A DNA stretch of 64,000 bases from Tragulus kanchil. Lineage: Eukaryota > Chordata > Mammalia > Artiodactyla > Tragulidae. Positions 21,902 to 31,920 of the stretch are shown here, one piece after another. Under the pieces are notes generated by a model. It had not been told where the DNA came from. It searched no databases and was given only the letters and a program-made list of their open reading frames with translations. Numbering within the stretch: the first letter of the stretch is position 1; every line of letters begins with the position of its first letter. The stretch is from assembly GCA_022376925.1 (NCBI GenBank), contig JAIOJX010000004.1, positions 496,001-560,000 on the forward strand, written 5' to 3'. Both the position numbers and the translations under genes were made by a program.

Positions 21902-21971
21902 TGAGCGAGAAGCTAATGAAAGAAAAAAGAATGAAGAAAAGTCAAGAGCCAAGCCATCAAATGATGAAAAG
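21902..21971 (+). pseudogene. SPINK5: Duplicate of the D13 linker exon
   Basis: An identical second copy of the 20800-20869 exon, in frame and with the same splice sites, inside tandem duplication H. A phase 2 to 0 exon following another phase 2 to 0 exon would not keep the frame, so only one of the pair can be used. Confidence 0.78.
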
Positions 21972-22683
21972 GTTATTTCTTAAAATATATGAAGACAACT
22001 ATTTTGTTTTTCACCCTCAGAGTCTTCCCTTCTCCTTCACTATTTTGGGATAATAAAGTTGCTAATCTTTTGCTTCAAAGAAAATTGATTTTGCCAGTAT
22101 TGTCACTTTAGGTTATAATAAGATTGATCTTCGGGCTTTGAGGTTTAATGTTTTTTTCTCAGTTTTATAGAGAATTCTCCTGCAGTGTGTGTCAATTATT
22201 GATTTGGTCTCTCCTATTTGGGAGAAATGTGGATTGAAAAAAAGTGGGTAAAATGCTTTACCACCTCAACAGCATGCTTATGACTGACACTTTAAATGTA
22301 AAATGAAGCTTCATGTTGCTTGCTGACATTGACTTTAATAATTCAGGTAAAATAAACTAGTCTCAAAATCTTTCTTTTAGTGTCTCTCCTTGATGCTTGA
22401 TGTCGTTTCCGTTTCCTCCAGGTGGTTTTCTGAGCATCAGTGAATCAGTAGTGCACATGCATGGTGCTGCCTTTTCTATTTGCTTTTCAAGATCACAAAG
22501 AAGACACCTTCAGTCAGTCTTTTACCAGTGATAATGGCATTTGTAGAGTTAGAAAGCTGTGGAATTGTCCTGTGCTCAAGAGTGTATCACGTGTGAAAAG
22601 TGGGGAAAAGGAAGAAGGGTGGAAAAAGTGAGGGAGACAAAGAGGTCTACCAAGTATTGTCTTATGTTTCCCTACATTTCCAG

Positions 22684-22773
22684 GACCAGTGCAGAGAGGT
22701 TCTGAATGAAGCAGAGGATGGAAAGGTTAAAGAGTCTGGGCGTCCCTTGGCCTCCATTGCCAGGATCAGTTCA
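22684..22773 (+). pseudogene. SPINK5: Candidate relic Kazal exon (90 nt, in frame)
   Basis: A 90-nt open segment lies between a pyrimidine-rich ccctacatttccag acceptor and a perfect GTGAGT donor, phase 0 to 0, exactly between the D13 linker and the D14 exon. It starts DQCREVLNEAEDGKV, clearly like a Kazal exon start (compare DKCSEYREKMKDGKF), then degrades to KESGRPLASIARISS with the second and later cysteines lost. It could be skipped relic sequence or be spliced in frame as an extra linker. The copy in duplication unit H1 (from 21582) lacks one GCA triplet and breaks off near 21649. Confidence 0.45.
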
Positions 22774-22881
22774 GTGAGTCTGAGACCAGAACCAAGAAAG
22801 GAATTCCTAAAACCAAGTTTGAGAAAACCACCAAGTTACAAAGAGAAAAAGCCATGCTCCTTTCCTTTTCTTATTTTCTAG

Positions 22882-23009
22882 GATGAGTGCAGTAACTTTC
22901 GGCAGCCCGTGAGGAATAATGAGCTGATGTGCACTCAAGAGAATGACCCCGTGCTTGGTGCTGATGGAAAATTATACAAAAACAAGTGCTACCTGTGCAG
23001 AAGTATCTT
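22882..23009 (+). CDS. SPINK5: SPINK5 exon, Kazal domain (LEKTI D14 by position)
   Basis: A 128-nt exon between a ttattttctag acceptor and a GTGAGT donor, phase 0 to 2. It encodes DECSNFRQPVRNNEL, MCTQENDPVLGADGK and LYKNKCYLCRSI. The four cysteines are in LEKTI spacing. The P1 position, second after cysteine two, is Gln in CTQEN rather than the Arg or Lys seen in the other domains here, which should weaken inhibition of trypsin-like proteases. The exon is present once, outside any duplicated unit, so it is not confounded by assembly errors. Confidence 0.92.
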
Positions 23010-23349
23010 GTGAGTAAGAGGACCCCGTAACCCCTTCAGTTAGTGGGATAACTGTATTTTTAGAGGCTGTTGATATGGGGCTTGAACCGAGTCTTCAGAT
23101 GCAAGGTTTATAAGCTGAGAACACTAGGTACAGGAGAAAGAACACCTGGACTTGAAGAAAGGAAATCCGGGTGAAAGTTTTAATCATGATATTACCTAGC
23201 TATGCCATTTAAAAATATTTTCAGACCCTCAGGACTATAATTAAAAGAAATTATTACAAATCTGTTCTACAAATAGATCACACTTAAAAGATGCCTCAAA
23301 CACACATGCACACACATGAGATTTTAGTACCTCAAAATTAATTACTCTT

Positions 23350-23540
23350 TCCAAGGTTGGTGGTTTAGTTCCTAAATTGTGTCTGACTCTTGTGAACCCT
23401 CTCCTCTTTTCATGGGATTTTCCAGACAAGAATACTGGAGTTAGTTATCATTTCCTTCTCCAGGGGATCTTCCAGACCCAGGAATCAAACCAAGGTCTCC
23501 AGGCAGATTCTTTACTGACTGAACTATGAGAGGAGCGCTC
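23350..23540 (-). mobile_element. Bov-tA-type SINE
   Basis: Contains aattgtgtctgactcttg, acaagaatactggagttag and ctccaggggatcttccagac, ending in the tRNA-like gcagattctttactgactg. It lies in the intron after D14. Confidence 0.75.
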
Positions 23541-23674
23541 TGCAAGGCTAAGGACTTTGTTTTTTGGAAAGGGTTTCTAGATTATTCTGATGGACAACCA
23601 TATTTTGGGATCAATGGATATGATGGATATTAGTGGTTGTGTAAAAAAAAAACCCACTGTGAACACAACAGTAT

Positions 23675-23740
23675 CTATCTATCTATCTACCTATCTATGT
23701 ATCTATCTATCGAGAGAGAGAGAGAGAGAGAAAGGGAGGG
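23675..23740. repeat. Microsatellite (ATCT)n-(GA)n
   Basis: Imperfect ATCT/ACCT/ATGT tetranucleotides run into a GA dinucleotide tract in the intron after D14. Confidence 0.85.
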
Positions 23741-23802
23741 AAAGCTCCTCATAGTACATTCCCTGAGGATGGAATTACCAATACTGTCATCTTTTTATGG
23801 AG

Positions 23803-23905
23803 CTCTCCTGGGAGCTCAGATGGTAAAGAATATGCCTGCAATGCAGGAAACCCAGGTTGGATCCCTAGGTCAGGAAGATCCCCTGGAAAAGGGAGTACTC
23901 TAGGA
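23803..23905 (+). mobile_element. Bov-tA-type SINE fragment, + strand
   Basis: tgggagctcagatggtaaag, tgcaatgcaggaaacccagg and gaagatcccctgg are the plus-orientation SINE head. Confidence 0.7.
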
Positions 23906-24136
23906 AGTCTGAGTCCAAAAAATTGAAACAACTTGTCCAGGGCCACACATCTGTTAAGTGTTGGACTGCCAAGCCAGCTCCCAGTTGTGTGCTTTTCTTT
24001 GCATGTTATCCTGGTCACTTTCTCATTCAGTGTTCTGTGGCTCCATCATATCTTATTAGAAATGTTTACCAATTAGAAACTACAGGAGCTATTCTTTGTG
24101 GATGTCAATTTAAAATACTTTTGCTTTCTTTCCCAG

Positions 24137-24236
24137 TCAAAAAGAAGCTTTGGAAAGGATAAGATTTCATGACAAACCATTGCACTTTACATCTTCTGAA
24201 GAGGAAGGCAGCCCAGAATCCTCCATTTCTTCTCTG
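24137..24236 (+). CDS. SPINK5: SPINK5 linker exon after D14
   Basis: A 100-nt exon (1 + 99) with a tttcccag acceptor and a GTAAGA donor. It completes a Phe codon and reads QKEALERIRFHDKPLHF then TSSEEEGSPESSISSL. The Ser- and Glu-rich end matches the LEKTI segment that precedes the terminal domain. The exon ends in phase 0 and joins the D15 exon at 40113 across an intron holding a full-length L1. It is present once. Confidence 0.88.
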
Positions 24237-24420
24237 GTAAGAATTACTATTTCTAAAAAGTTACTTATTAACTTAATTCACTTGTTCTGGGGAGGTGGGG
24301 GGCCCATTGCCACTTGCCCTCCATAAACTTCATTTTGTGTAAAGGTCTAGATAAGACTGCTTCGCTACAGCCTCAAGTACTTTCAAGGACTACACGAAGT
24401 TCATGATTAGGAGGAATCTC

Positions 24421-26656
24421 GAGATTACTCACTGGTGCAGTAATCTCTGCTCTTTGAGATTATTAGCCCTGTTCTATGAATTTAATATATTCTGAAATTT
24501 TAAAAAGTGAGTCTATAATGCATCTAACTTCTGGCACATGCAGTCAAATAAGTGGTTAGGAGTCTTAACTCTATCATTTCAGCAGACGGGAAAACTCCTC
24601 ACCCAACCACTTCCTACACCCCCTCCAAACCTAGTCCTTTGCCCAACAGTCTGGAATACTATGCTGAACATATTGATACTTATTATATATTTATACAAGT
24701 ATAAAATGACATATTTATACTTACATATTTACATTGAACCTATTGGGATTGCTCTTTTAGAGCTTTGTCAAGGTCAGGAGTAGAGAGAAGAGGATGTGAC
24801 AGCATAAAGTATATTCATTCATAAAGTGCAGCCTCAAATTGGGCCCTAGAAGGGAGACTTTAGCACTTAACTTGATGACCCAAAGAAGTAGAAAAGTATC
24901 AGACATGAATTTTATTTATTTTCCCAAATCAAGTAGAATAATAGATGAATTGTACTAGCAAAATGCATACTAATTACAAGTTTCTAGTAAATCAGACTAG
25001 GGAGCCCTAAAGATGAGCTAGCCACAAAGTCTGCTATTTTCCCCTCAGCTTTATTGTGCTATGTGTGTGTGTGCTTAGTTGCTCAATCATGTCCAACTCT
25101 GCAACTCGTTGGATTGTAGCCCACCTGGCTTGTCTGTCCATGGGATCTTTCAGGCAAGAATACTGAAGTAGATTGCCATTTCCTTCTCCAGGGGATCTTC
25201 CTGATCCAGGAATCAAAACTGCATCTCCTTCATTGCAGGTGGATTCTTTACCTGCTGCACCACTGGGGAAGCCTTTAGTGTGCTATAGATGACATGCAAC
25301 AATATGTAAATTTGTGTACAATATACTGACTTGATAGACTTACAGACCATAAAATGATTACCACTATAGTGTTAGCTAACACCTCTATCACCTCACACAA
25401 TTACTATTTCTTTTTTGTAGTGAGAATATTTAAGGTCTACTCACCAACTCTGAGTATATCAGACAATATTATTACCCATAATCTCCATACCATATATTAG
25501 AATGCCATAACTTGTAACTAGAAGCTCACGCCTTGGACTGAGATTACTCACTGGTGCAGTAATCTCTGCTCTTTGAGATTATTAGCCCTGTTCTATGAAT
25601 TTAATATATTCTGAAATTTTAAAAAGTGAGTCTATAATGCATCTAACTTCTGGCACATGCAGTCAAATAAGTGGTTAGGAGTCTTAACTCTATCATTTCA
25701 GCAGACGGGAAAACTCCTCACCCAACCACTTCCTACACCCTCCAAACCTAGTCCTTTGCCCAACAGTCTGGAATACTATGCTGAACATATTGATACTTAT
25801 TATATATTTATACAAGTATAAAATTACATATTTATACTTACATATTTACATTGAACCTATTGGGATTGCTCTTTTAGAGCTTTGTCAAGGTCAGGAGTAG
25901 AGAGAAGAGGATGTGACAGCATAAAGTATATTCATTCATAAAGTGCAGCCTCAAATTGGGCCCTAGAAGGGAGACTTTAGCACTTAACTTGATGACCCAA
26001 AGAAGTAGAAAAGTATCAGACATGAATTTTATTTATTTTCCCAAATCAAGTAGAATAATAGATGAATTGTACTAGCAAAATGCATACTAATTACAAGTTT
26101 CTAGTAAATCAGACTAGGGAGCCCTAAAGATGAGCTAGCCACAAAGTCTGCTATTTTCCCCTCAGCTTTATTGTGCTATGTGTGTGTGTGCTTAGTTGCT
26201 CAATCATGTCCAACTCTGCAACTCGTTGGATTGTAGCCCACCTGGCTTGTCTGTCCATGGGATCTTTCAGGCAAGAATACTGAAGTAGATTGCCATTTCC
26301 TTCTCAGGGATCTTCCTGATCCAGGAATCAAAACTGCATCTCCTTCATTGCAGGTGGATTCTTTACCTGCTGCACCACTGGGGAAGCCTTTAGTGTGCTA
26401 TAGATGACATGCAACAATATGTAAATTTGTGTACAATATACTGACTTGATAGACTTACAGACCATAAAATGATTACCACTATAGTGTTAGCTAACACCTC
26501 TATCACCTCACACAATTACTATTTCTTTTTTGTAGTGAGAATATTTAAGGTCTACTCACCAACTCTGAGTATATCAGACAATATTATTACCCATAATCTC
26601 CATACCATATATTAGAATGCCATAACTTGTAACTAGAAGCTCACGCCTTGGACTGA
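24421..26656. repeat. Tandem duplication S (2 x about 1118 bp)
   Basis: Copy 1 is 24421-25541 and copy 2 is 25540-26656, offset 1119. It contains a Bov-tA-like SINE inserted in old L1 sequence. Copy 2 has small losses such as tctccagggg to tctcaggg. Confidence 0.92.
25074..25275 (-). mobile_element. Bov-tA-type SINE inserted in old L1
   Basis: Contains cttagttgctcaatcatgtc, ggcaagaatactgaagtag and ccactggggaagcc. A short repeat tgtgctat borders it on both sides. The copy at about 26193-26393 is from duplication S. Confidence 0.75.
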
Positions 26657-26940
26657 TATTTCCTTATTTCCTCCAGTCCCCTGATAATTACCATTTTCTT
26701 TTCTGTTTCTGAGTTTTGGCTTTTCTAGATTCCACATTTGTAAGTGATATCATAGAGCATTTGTCTTTCTTTGTCGGACTTATTTAACTCAGCTTAGTGC
26801 CCTCAGGGTTCATCCAAGTTTCATTAATGGAAAGATTTTCTTCTTTCTCATAGCTGAATAATCTTCTATTGTCTTTCTGTGTGTGTCTCTGCATCTTGAC
26901 TATTCTAAATAATAAAACCTGTTATTTAACATTTTATTGA
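25276..26940 (-). mobile_element. Old L1 fragment, minus strand
   Basis: Antisense old L1 3' sequence. The stretch around 26655-26880 (ccccagt/ttctgtttctgag, agattccacatttgtaag, gctgaataatcttctattg) is the familiar mammalian L1 pattern read in reverse. Duplication S repeats part. Another old L1-like patch follows at about 26925-27090 (acattttattgaagtataac). Confidence 0.6.
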
Positions 26941-27239
26941 AGTATAACAGTCATAAAAAGTATACCTATCATAAGTATACAACTAGATGAAATACTACAA
27001 AGTGGCCATATCTGTGATATAAACACCTAGGTCAAGAGATAATGTATTACTAGCAGACTAGAAATCTCATCATGCTTCCTCTTGTATAACCTGGTTTTGA
27101 GCTGAGCTTTCTCTTGGAGAAGAGAACAATATTTATTATTCAGTCTGTCATTTAGTCATCATTTATGCATGCTACAAATAATTATTGAGCACTTGCTATT
27201 TTTCAAGCATTACTATGTATGATTAAAAGGGCATTGATG

Positions 27240-27410
27240 GTTTATTCGCTAAGTTGTGTCTTACTCTTTTGCAACCCCATGGACTGTAGTCCACCAGGCT
27301 CCTCTGATCATGGGATTTCCCAGGCAAGAATACTAGATTGGGTTGCCACTTTTTCCTCCAGGGGATCTTCCTGGAGAACCCAAGTCTCCTGAATTGGCAG
27401 GCAGATTCTA
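27240..27410 (-). mobile_element. Bov-tA-type SINE fragment
   Basis: Contains aagttgtgtcttactctttt, ccccatggactgtagtcc and ggcaagaatactagattgg. Confidence 0.72.
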
Positions 27411-27430
27411 TGGGTTATAAGAATAATAGC

Positions 27431-29552
27431 CATAAACAAAACAGACAAAACTCTCTATACTCATGGAGTTTATATTGGAAGAACCTAGACCACAGATGAT
27501 GTCCATCAATAGAAAAATGACATAGTAAATGGTGGAATACAATTTTAAGTAGATTGTACAGAACTCTCTGAGAACATGACTTTTGCACCTGCTAAGGAGA
27601 TGCATTCCATACACATAAGTGAGGGAAGAACATTCTAAGAAAAGGAACAGTGAAGTCTTGAGGCAGAGCTCATAGTACAGCTAGGAGCCCAGTACAGCTG
27701 ACACATTGACCTCAGTGAGAGTTACACAGGAAGTCACTGAAGTAACAGGAGGCCCTGTTATGTACGTATGTGTAGACCATTTTAAGGATGTAGACTGTTA
27801 GTCTAGATGAAGCTTTTGAAAGCAGGAGTGACATGATGTATGTTTTAAAAGAATGATTCTGTCTGCTGTATTGCAAATAAACTGCAAGGGGGCAAAAGCA
27901 AAAGCTGGACAGGCAATTAACCACAACAGTCTCCATAAAAGCTGGTTCATACATTGTAGTAGTGGTGGAGGTCATGAGAGGTGGCCAACTCCTAGGTCTA
28001 TTTTGAGGGTGGAGAAACTGTTCAGAGTTGATGCACCGTGTAAGCAAAGAGGGGCATAATTTTGACTTTGTTTCTTCTTTATCATCCATTATTTTAGTAG
28101 TTTTCAATGCTGGAGTAGCAGATACTTGAAAAATACTAAGGATATACCTGGTTCTGTCCTACCTTTGCTAGTGATTCGCAGAAGGTGCTTGTTTAACTCT
28201 CCCTGAATATCTCTATCGATATGGAACTCACCACGATCTAAAGCAGTCCCTATAGATGTTTAAATTATTTTACAAAACAAATTAGCAAATGCTTCTTTAT
28301 GCCTCTCAAATTACTTATCAATAGATATATTACTGTTAAATGATCTATTTCTTCCCTGTGACTATTTCAGTAAGTGACTTTCAAGAAATTTAAGTTGTCA
28401 AATTTATTGGCATACAGTTCTTCATAACATTTCTACATTATCCATTTAATATCTGTGTTTAGGACACCCCCCAAAAAAAAAAAATTTTTTTTTTTTTCCC
28501 ATTTTGTTAATTTCATAAACAAAACAGACAAAACTCTCTATACTCATGGAGTTTATATTGGAAGAACCTAGACCACAGATGATGTCCATCAATAGAAAAA
28601 TGACATAGTAAATGGTGGAATACAATTTTAAGTAGATTGTACAGAACTCTCTGAGAACATGACTTTTGCACCTGCTAAGGAGATGCATTCCATACACATA
28701 AGTGAGGGAAGAACATTCTAAGAAAAGGAACAGTGAAGTCTTGAGGCAGAGCTCATAGTACAGCTAGGAGCCCAGTACAGCTGACACATTGACCTCAGTG
28801 AGAGTTACACAGGAAGTCACTGAAGTAACAGGAGGCCCTGTTATGTACGTATGTGTAGACCATTTTAAGGATGTAGACTGTTAGTCTAGATGAAGCTTTT
28901 GAAAGCAGGAGTGACATGATGTATGTTTTAAAAGAATGATTCTGTCTGCTGTATTGCAAATAAACTGCAAGGGGGCAAAAGCAAAAGCTGGACAGGCAAT
29001 TAACCACAACAGTCTCCATAAAAGCTGGTTCATACATTGTAGTAGTGGTGGAGGTCATGAGAGGTGGCCAACTCCTAGGTCTATTTTGAGGGTGGAGAAA
29101 CTGTTCAGAGTTGATGCACCGTGTAAGCAAAGAGGGGCATAATTTTGACTTTGTTTCTTCTTTATCATCCATTATTTTAGTAGTTTTCAATGCTGGAGTA
29201 GCAGATACTTGAAAAATACTAAGGATATACCTGGTTCTGTCCTACCTTTGCTAGTGATTCGCAGAAGGTGCTTGTTTAACTCTCCCTGAATATCTCTATC
29301 GATATGGAACTCACCACGATCTAAAGCAGTCCCTATAGATGTTTAAATTATTTTACAAAACAAATTAGCAAATGCTTCTTTATGCCTCTCAAATTACTTA
29401 TCAATAGATATATTACTGTTAAATGATCTATTTCTTCCCTGTGACTATTTCAGTAAGTGACTTTCAAGAAATTTAAGTTGTCAAATTTATTGGCATACAG
29501 TTCTTCATAACATTTCTACATTATCCATTTAATATCTGTGTTTAGGACACCA
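27431..29552. repeat. Tandem duplication T (2 x about 1038 bp)
   Basis: Copy 1 is 27431-28467 and copy 2 is 28514-29552, offset 1083. The filler at 28468-28513 is a run of C, then A, then T, which looks like low-quality sequence. Confidence 0.92.
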
Positions 29553-29692
29553 CTTTTTAATAAAGTTAATGTGTGTTTCTTGCTTTTTGTCAATTTTAGT
29601 TTATTCATCTTTTCAAATAACCATTTGTCCTTCTGTTTTCTATTTCAAAATTTGTTTTATTCTATTTTCTTTGAGCCTATTTTGCTTATTAT

Positions 29693-29705
29693 TTGCTAGC
29701 TTCTT
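29693..29705. repeat. Target-site duplication, left copy (L1)
   Basis: ttgctagcttctt, repeated exactly at 39055-39067, flanking the full-length L1. Confidence 0.85.
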
Positions 29706-29759
29706 TTTTTTTTAAAACCTTTATTTTACTTTTAACTTTTACAGAGTTTTGTTGTTTAC

Positions 29760-31920
29760 AGATATGCATGTTCCCAGATTAGTCATATGTATATCCCCCC
29801 CACCTCCCCTCACGACCATCACACAGCACCCCTGAAGGATCCCCTTTTCTCACAGAGCAATGACTAGAGCTATTTTCTTCACTTATGATAGTACAGGCCT
29901 TCATGCTACTTCCTTTACGCCTCTCACCCACTGTTCCTTCCCCACAATGTCCATATGTCCACTGTCCATGTCTATCTTTCTGTCGCTTCACTGCATGTGC
30001 CATCATCACCATCCTACTAGATTCGATATATGTGTGTTAATATACTGTATTTGTCCTTCTCTTTCTGACTGACTTCACTTTTGATGATACGTTCTAGATC
30101 CAGCCACCTCATTAGGGTTGATTCTTCTGCATTTCTCTTTACAGCTGTGTAGTATTCCAATGTATATATGTACCAGAGCTTTTGGATCCATTCATTCGTC
30201 AATGGGCATCTAGGTTCCTTCCATGTTCTAGCTATTGTATAGAGAGCTGCAATGAACATTGGGGTACAGGTGCTTCTTTCAGTTTTGATTTCGTCAGGGT
30301 ATAAGCCTAAGAGTGGGATTGCTGGGTCATAGGGTGCTTCTATTTTTAGTTTTTTAAGAAATCTCCAGACTGTCTTCCATAGAGGCTGTATCAATTTACA
30401 CTCCCACCAGCAATGCAGGAGTGTTCCCTTTTCTCCGCAGCCTCTCCAGCATTTGTCTGTCGATTTGTGGATGATGGCCATTCTGACGGGTGTGAGGTGA
30501 TATCTCATTGTAGTTTTGATTTGCATTTCTCTAATTATTAGTGAAGTTGAGCATCGTTTCATGTGTTTTTGGGCCATCTGTATGTCACCGTTGGAGAGGT
30601 GTCTGTTTAGGTCCTTTTCCCATTTTTTGATTGGGTTTTTCGTTTTTCCAGTGCTGAGTTGTCTGAGTTGCTTGTAGATTTTGGAGATTAATTCTTTGTC
30701 TGTTGTTTCATTTGCTATGATTTTCTCCCACTCTGTGGGCTTTGTTTTTTTTGTTCAAAACTTTTTTTGTAATTTCTTTAGCTGTACAAAAGCTTTTGAT
30801 AGTTTTTCAAATTGAGGTGCCCACATGTTCATTACTCTTTTACCAGATATGCATGTTCCCAGATTAGTCATATGTATACCCCCATCCCTCACGACCATCA
30901 CACAGCACCCCTGAAGGATCCCCTTTTCTCACAGAGCAATGACTAGAGCTATTTTCTTCACTTATGATAGTACAGGCCTTCATGCTACTTCCTTTACGCC
31001 TCTCACCCACTGTTCCTTCCCCACAATGTCCATATGTCCACTGTCCATGTCTATCTTTCTGTCGCTTCACTGCATGTGCCATCATCACCATCCTACTAGA
31101 TTCGATATATGTGTGTTAATATACTGTATTTGTCCTTCTCTTTCTGACTGACTTCACTTTTGATGATACGTTCTAGATCCAGCCACCTCATTAGGGTTGA
31201 TTCTTCTGCATTTCTCTTTACAGCTGTGTAGTATTCCAATGTATATATGTACCAGAGCTTTTGGATCCATTCATTCGTCAATGGGCATCTAGGTTCCTTC
31301 CATGTTCTAGCTATTGTATAGAGAGCTGCAATGAACATTGGGGTACAGGTGCTTCTTTCAGTTTTGATTTCGTCAGGGTATAAGCCTAAGAGTGGGATTG
31401 CTGGGTCATAGGGTGCTTCTATTTTTAGTTTTTTAAGAAATCTCCAGACTGTCTTCCATAGAGGCTGTATCAATTTACACTCCCACCAGCAATGCAGGAG
31501 TGTTCCCTTTTCTCCGCAGCCTCTCCAGCATTTGTCTGTCGATTTGTGGATGATGGCCATTCTGACGGGTGTGAGGTGATATCTCATTGTAGTTTTGATT
31601 TGCATTTCTCTAATTATTAGTGAAGTTGAGCATCGTTTCATGTGTTTTTGGGCCATCTGTATGTCACCGTTGGAGAGGTGTCTGTTTAGGTCCTTTTCCC
31701 ATTTTTTGATTGGGTTTTTCGTTTTTCCAGTGCTGAGTTGTCTGAGTTGCTTGTAGATTTTGGAGATTAATTCTTTGTCTGTTGTTTCATTTGCTATGAT
31801 TTTCTCCCACTCTGTGGGCTGTGTGTTCAGCTTTTTTGTAATTTCTTTAGCTGTACAAAAGCTTTTAAGTTTCATTAGGTCCCACATGTTCATTTGTCTT
31901 TTGAGTTCCGCTATTCTAGT
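29760..31920. repeat. Tandem duplication U (2 x about 1085 bp)
   Basis: Copy 1 is 29760-30844 and copy 2 is 30845-31920. It lies within the 3' part of the full-length minus-strand L1. The last 100 bases of copy 1 (about 30743-30844) are an error-rich version of 31820-31905. Confidence 0.92.

Larger units (their letters stand above)
20577..22753. repeat. Tandem duplication H (2 x about 1073 bp)
   Basis: Copy 1 is 20577-21649 and copy 2 is 21680-22753, separated by about 30 bases of unmatched filler. It carries the D13 linker exon and the relic Kazal exon. Copy 1 lacks a GCA triplet in the relic. Confidence 0.92.

Noticed and set aside
27712..28107. 131-codon minus-strand frame repeated at 28795
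   Set aside because: It has no recognisable domain and the repetition comes from duplication T. It is a chance frame in the intron.
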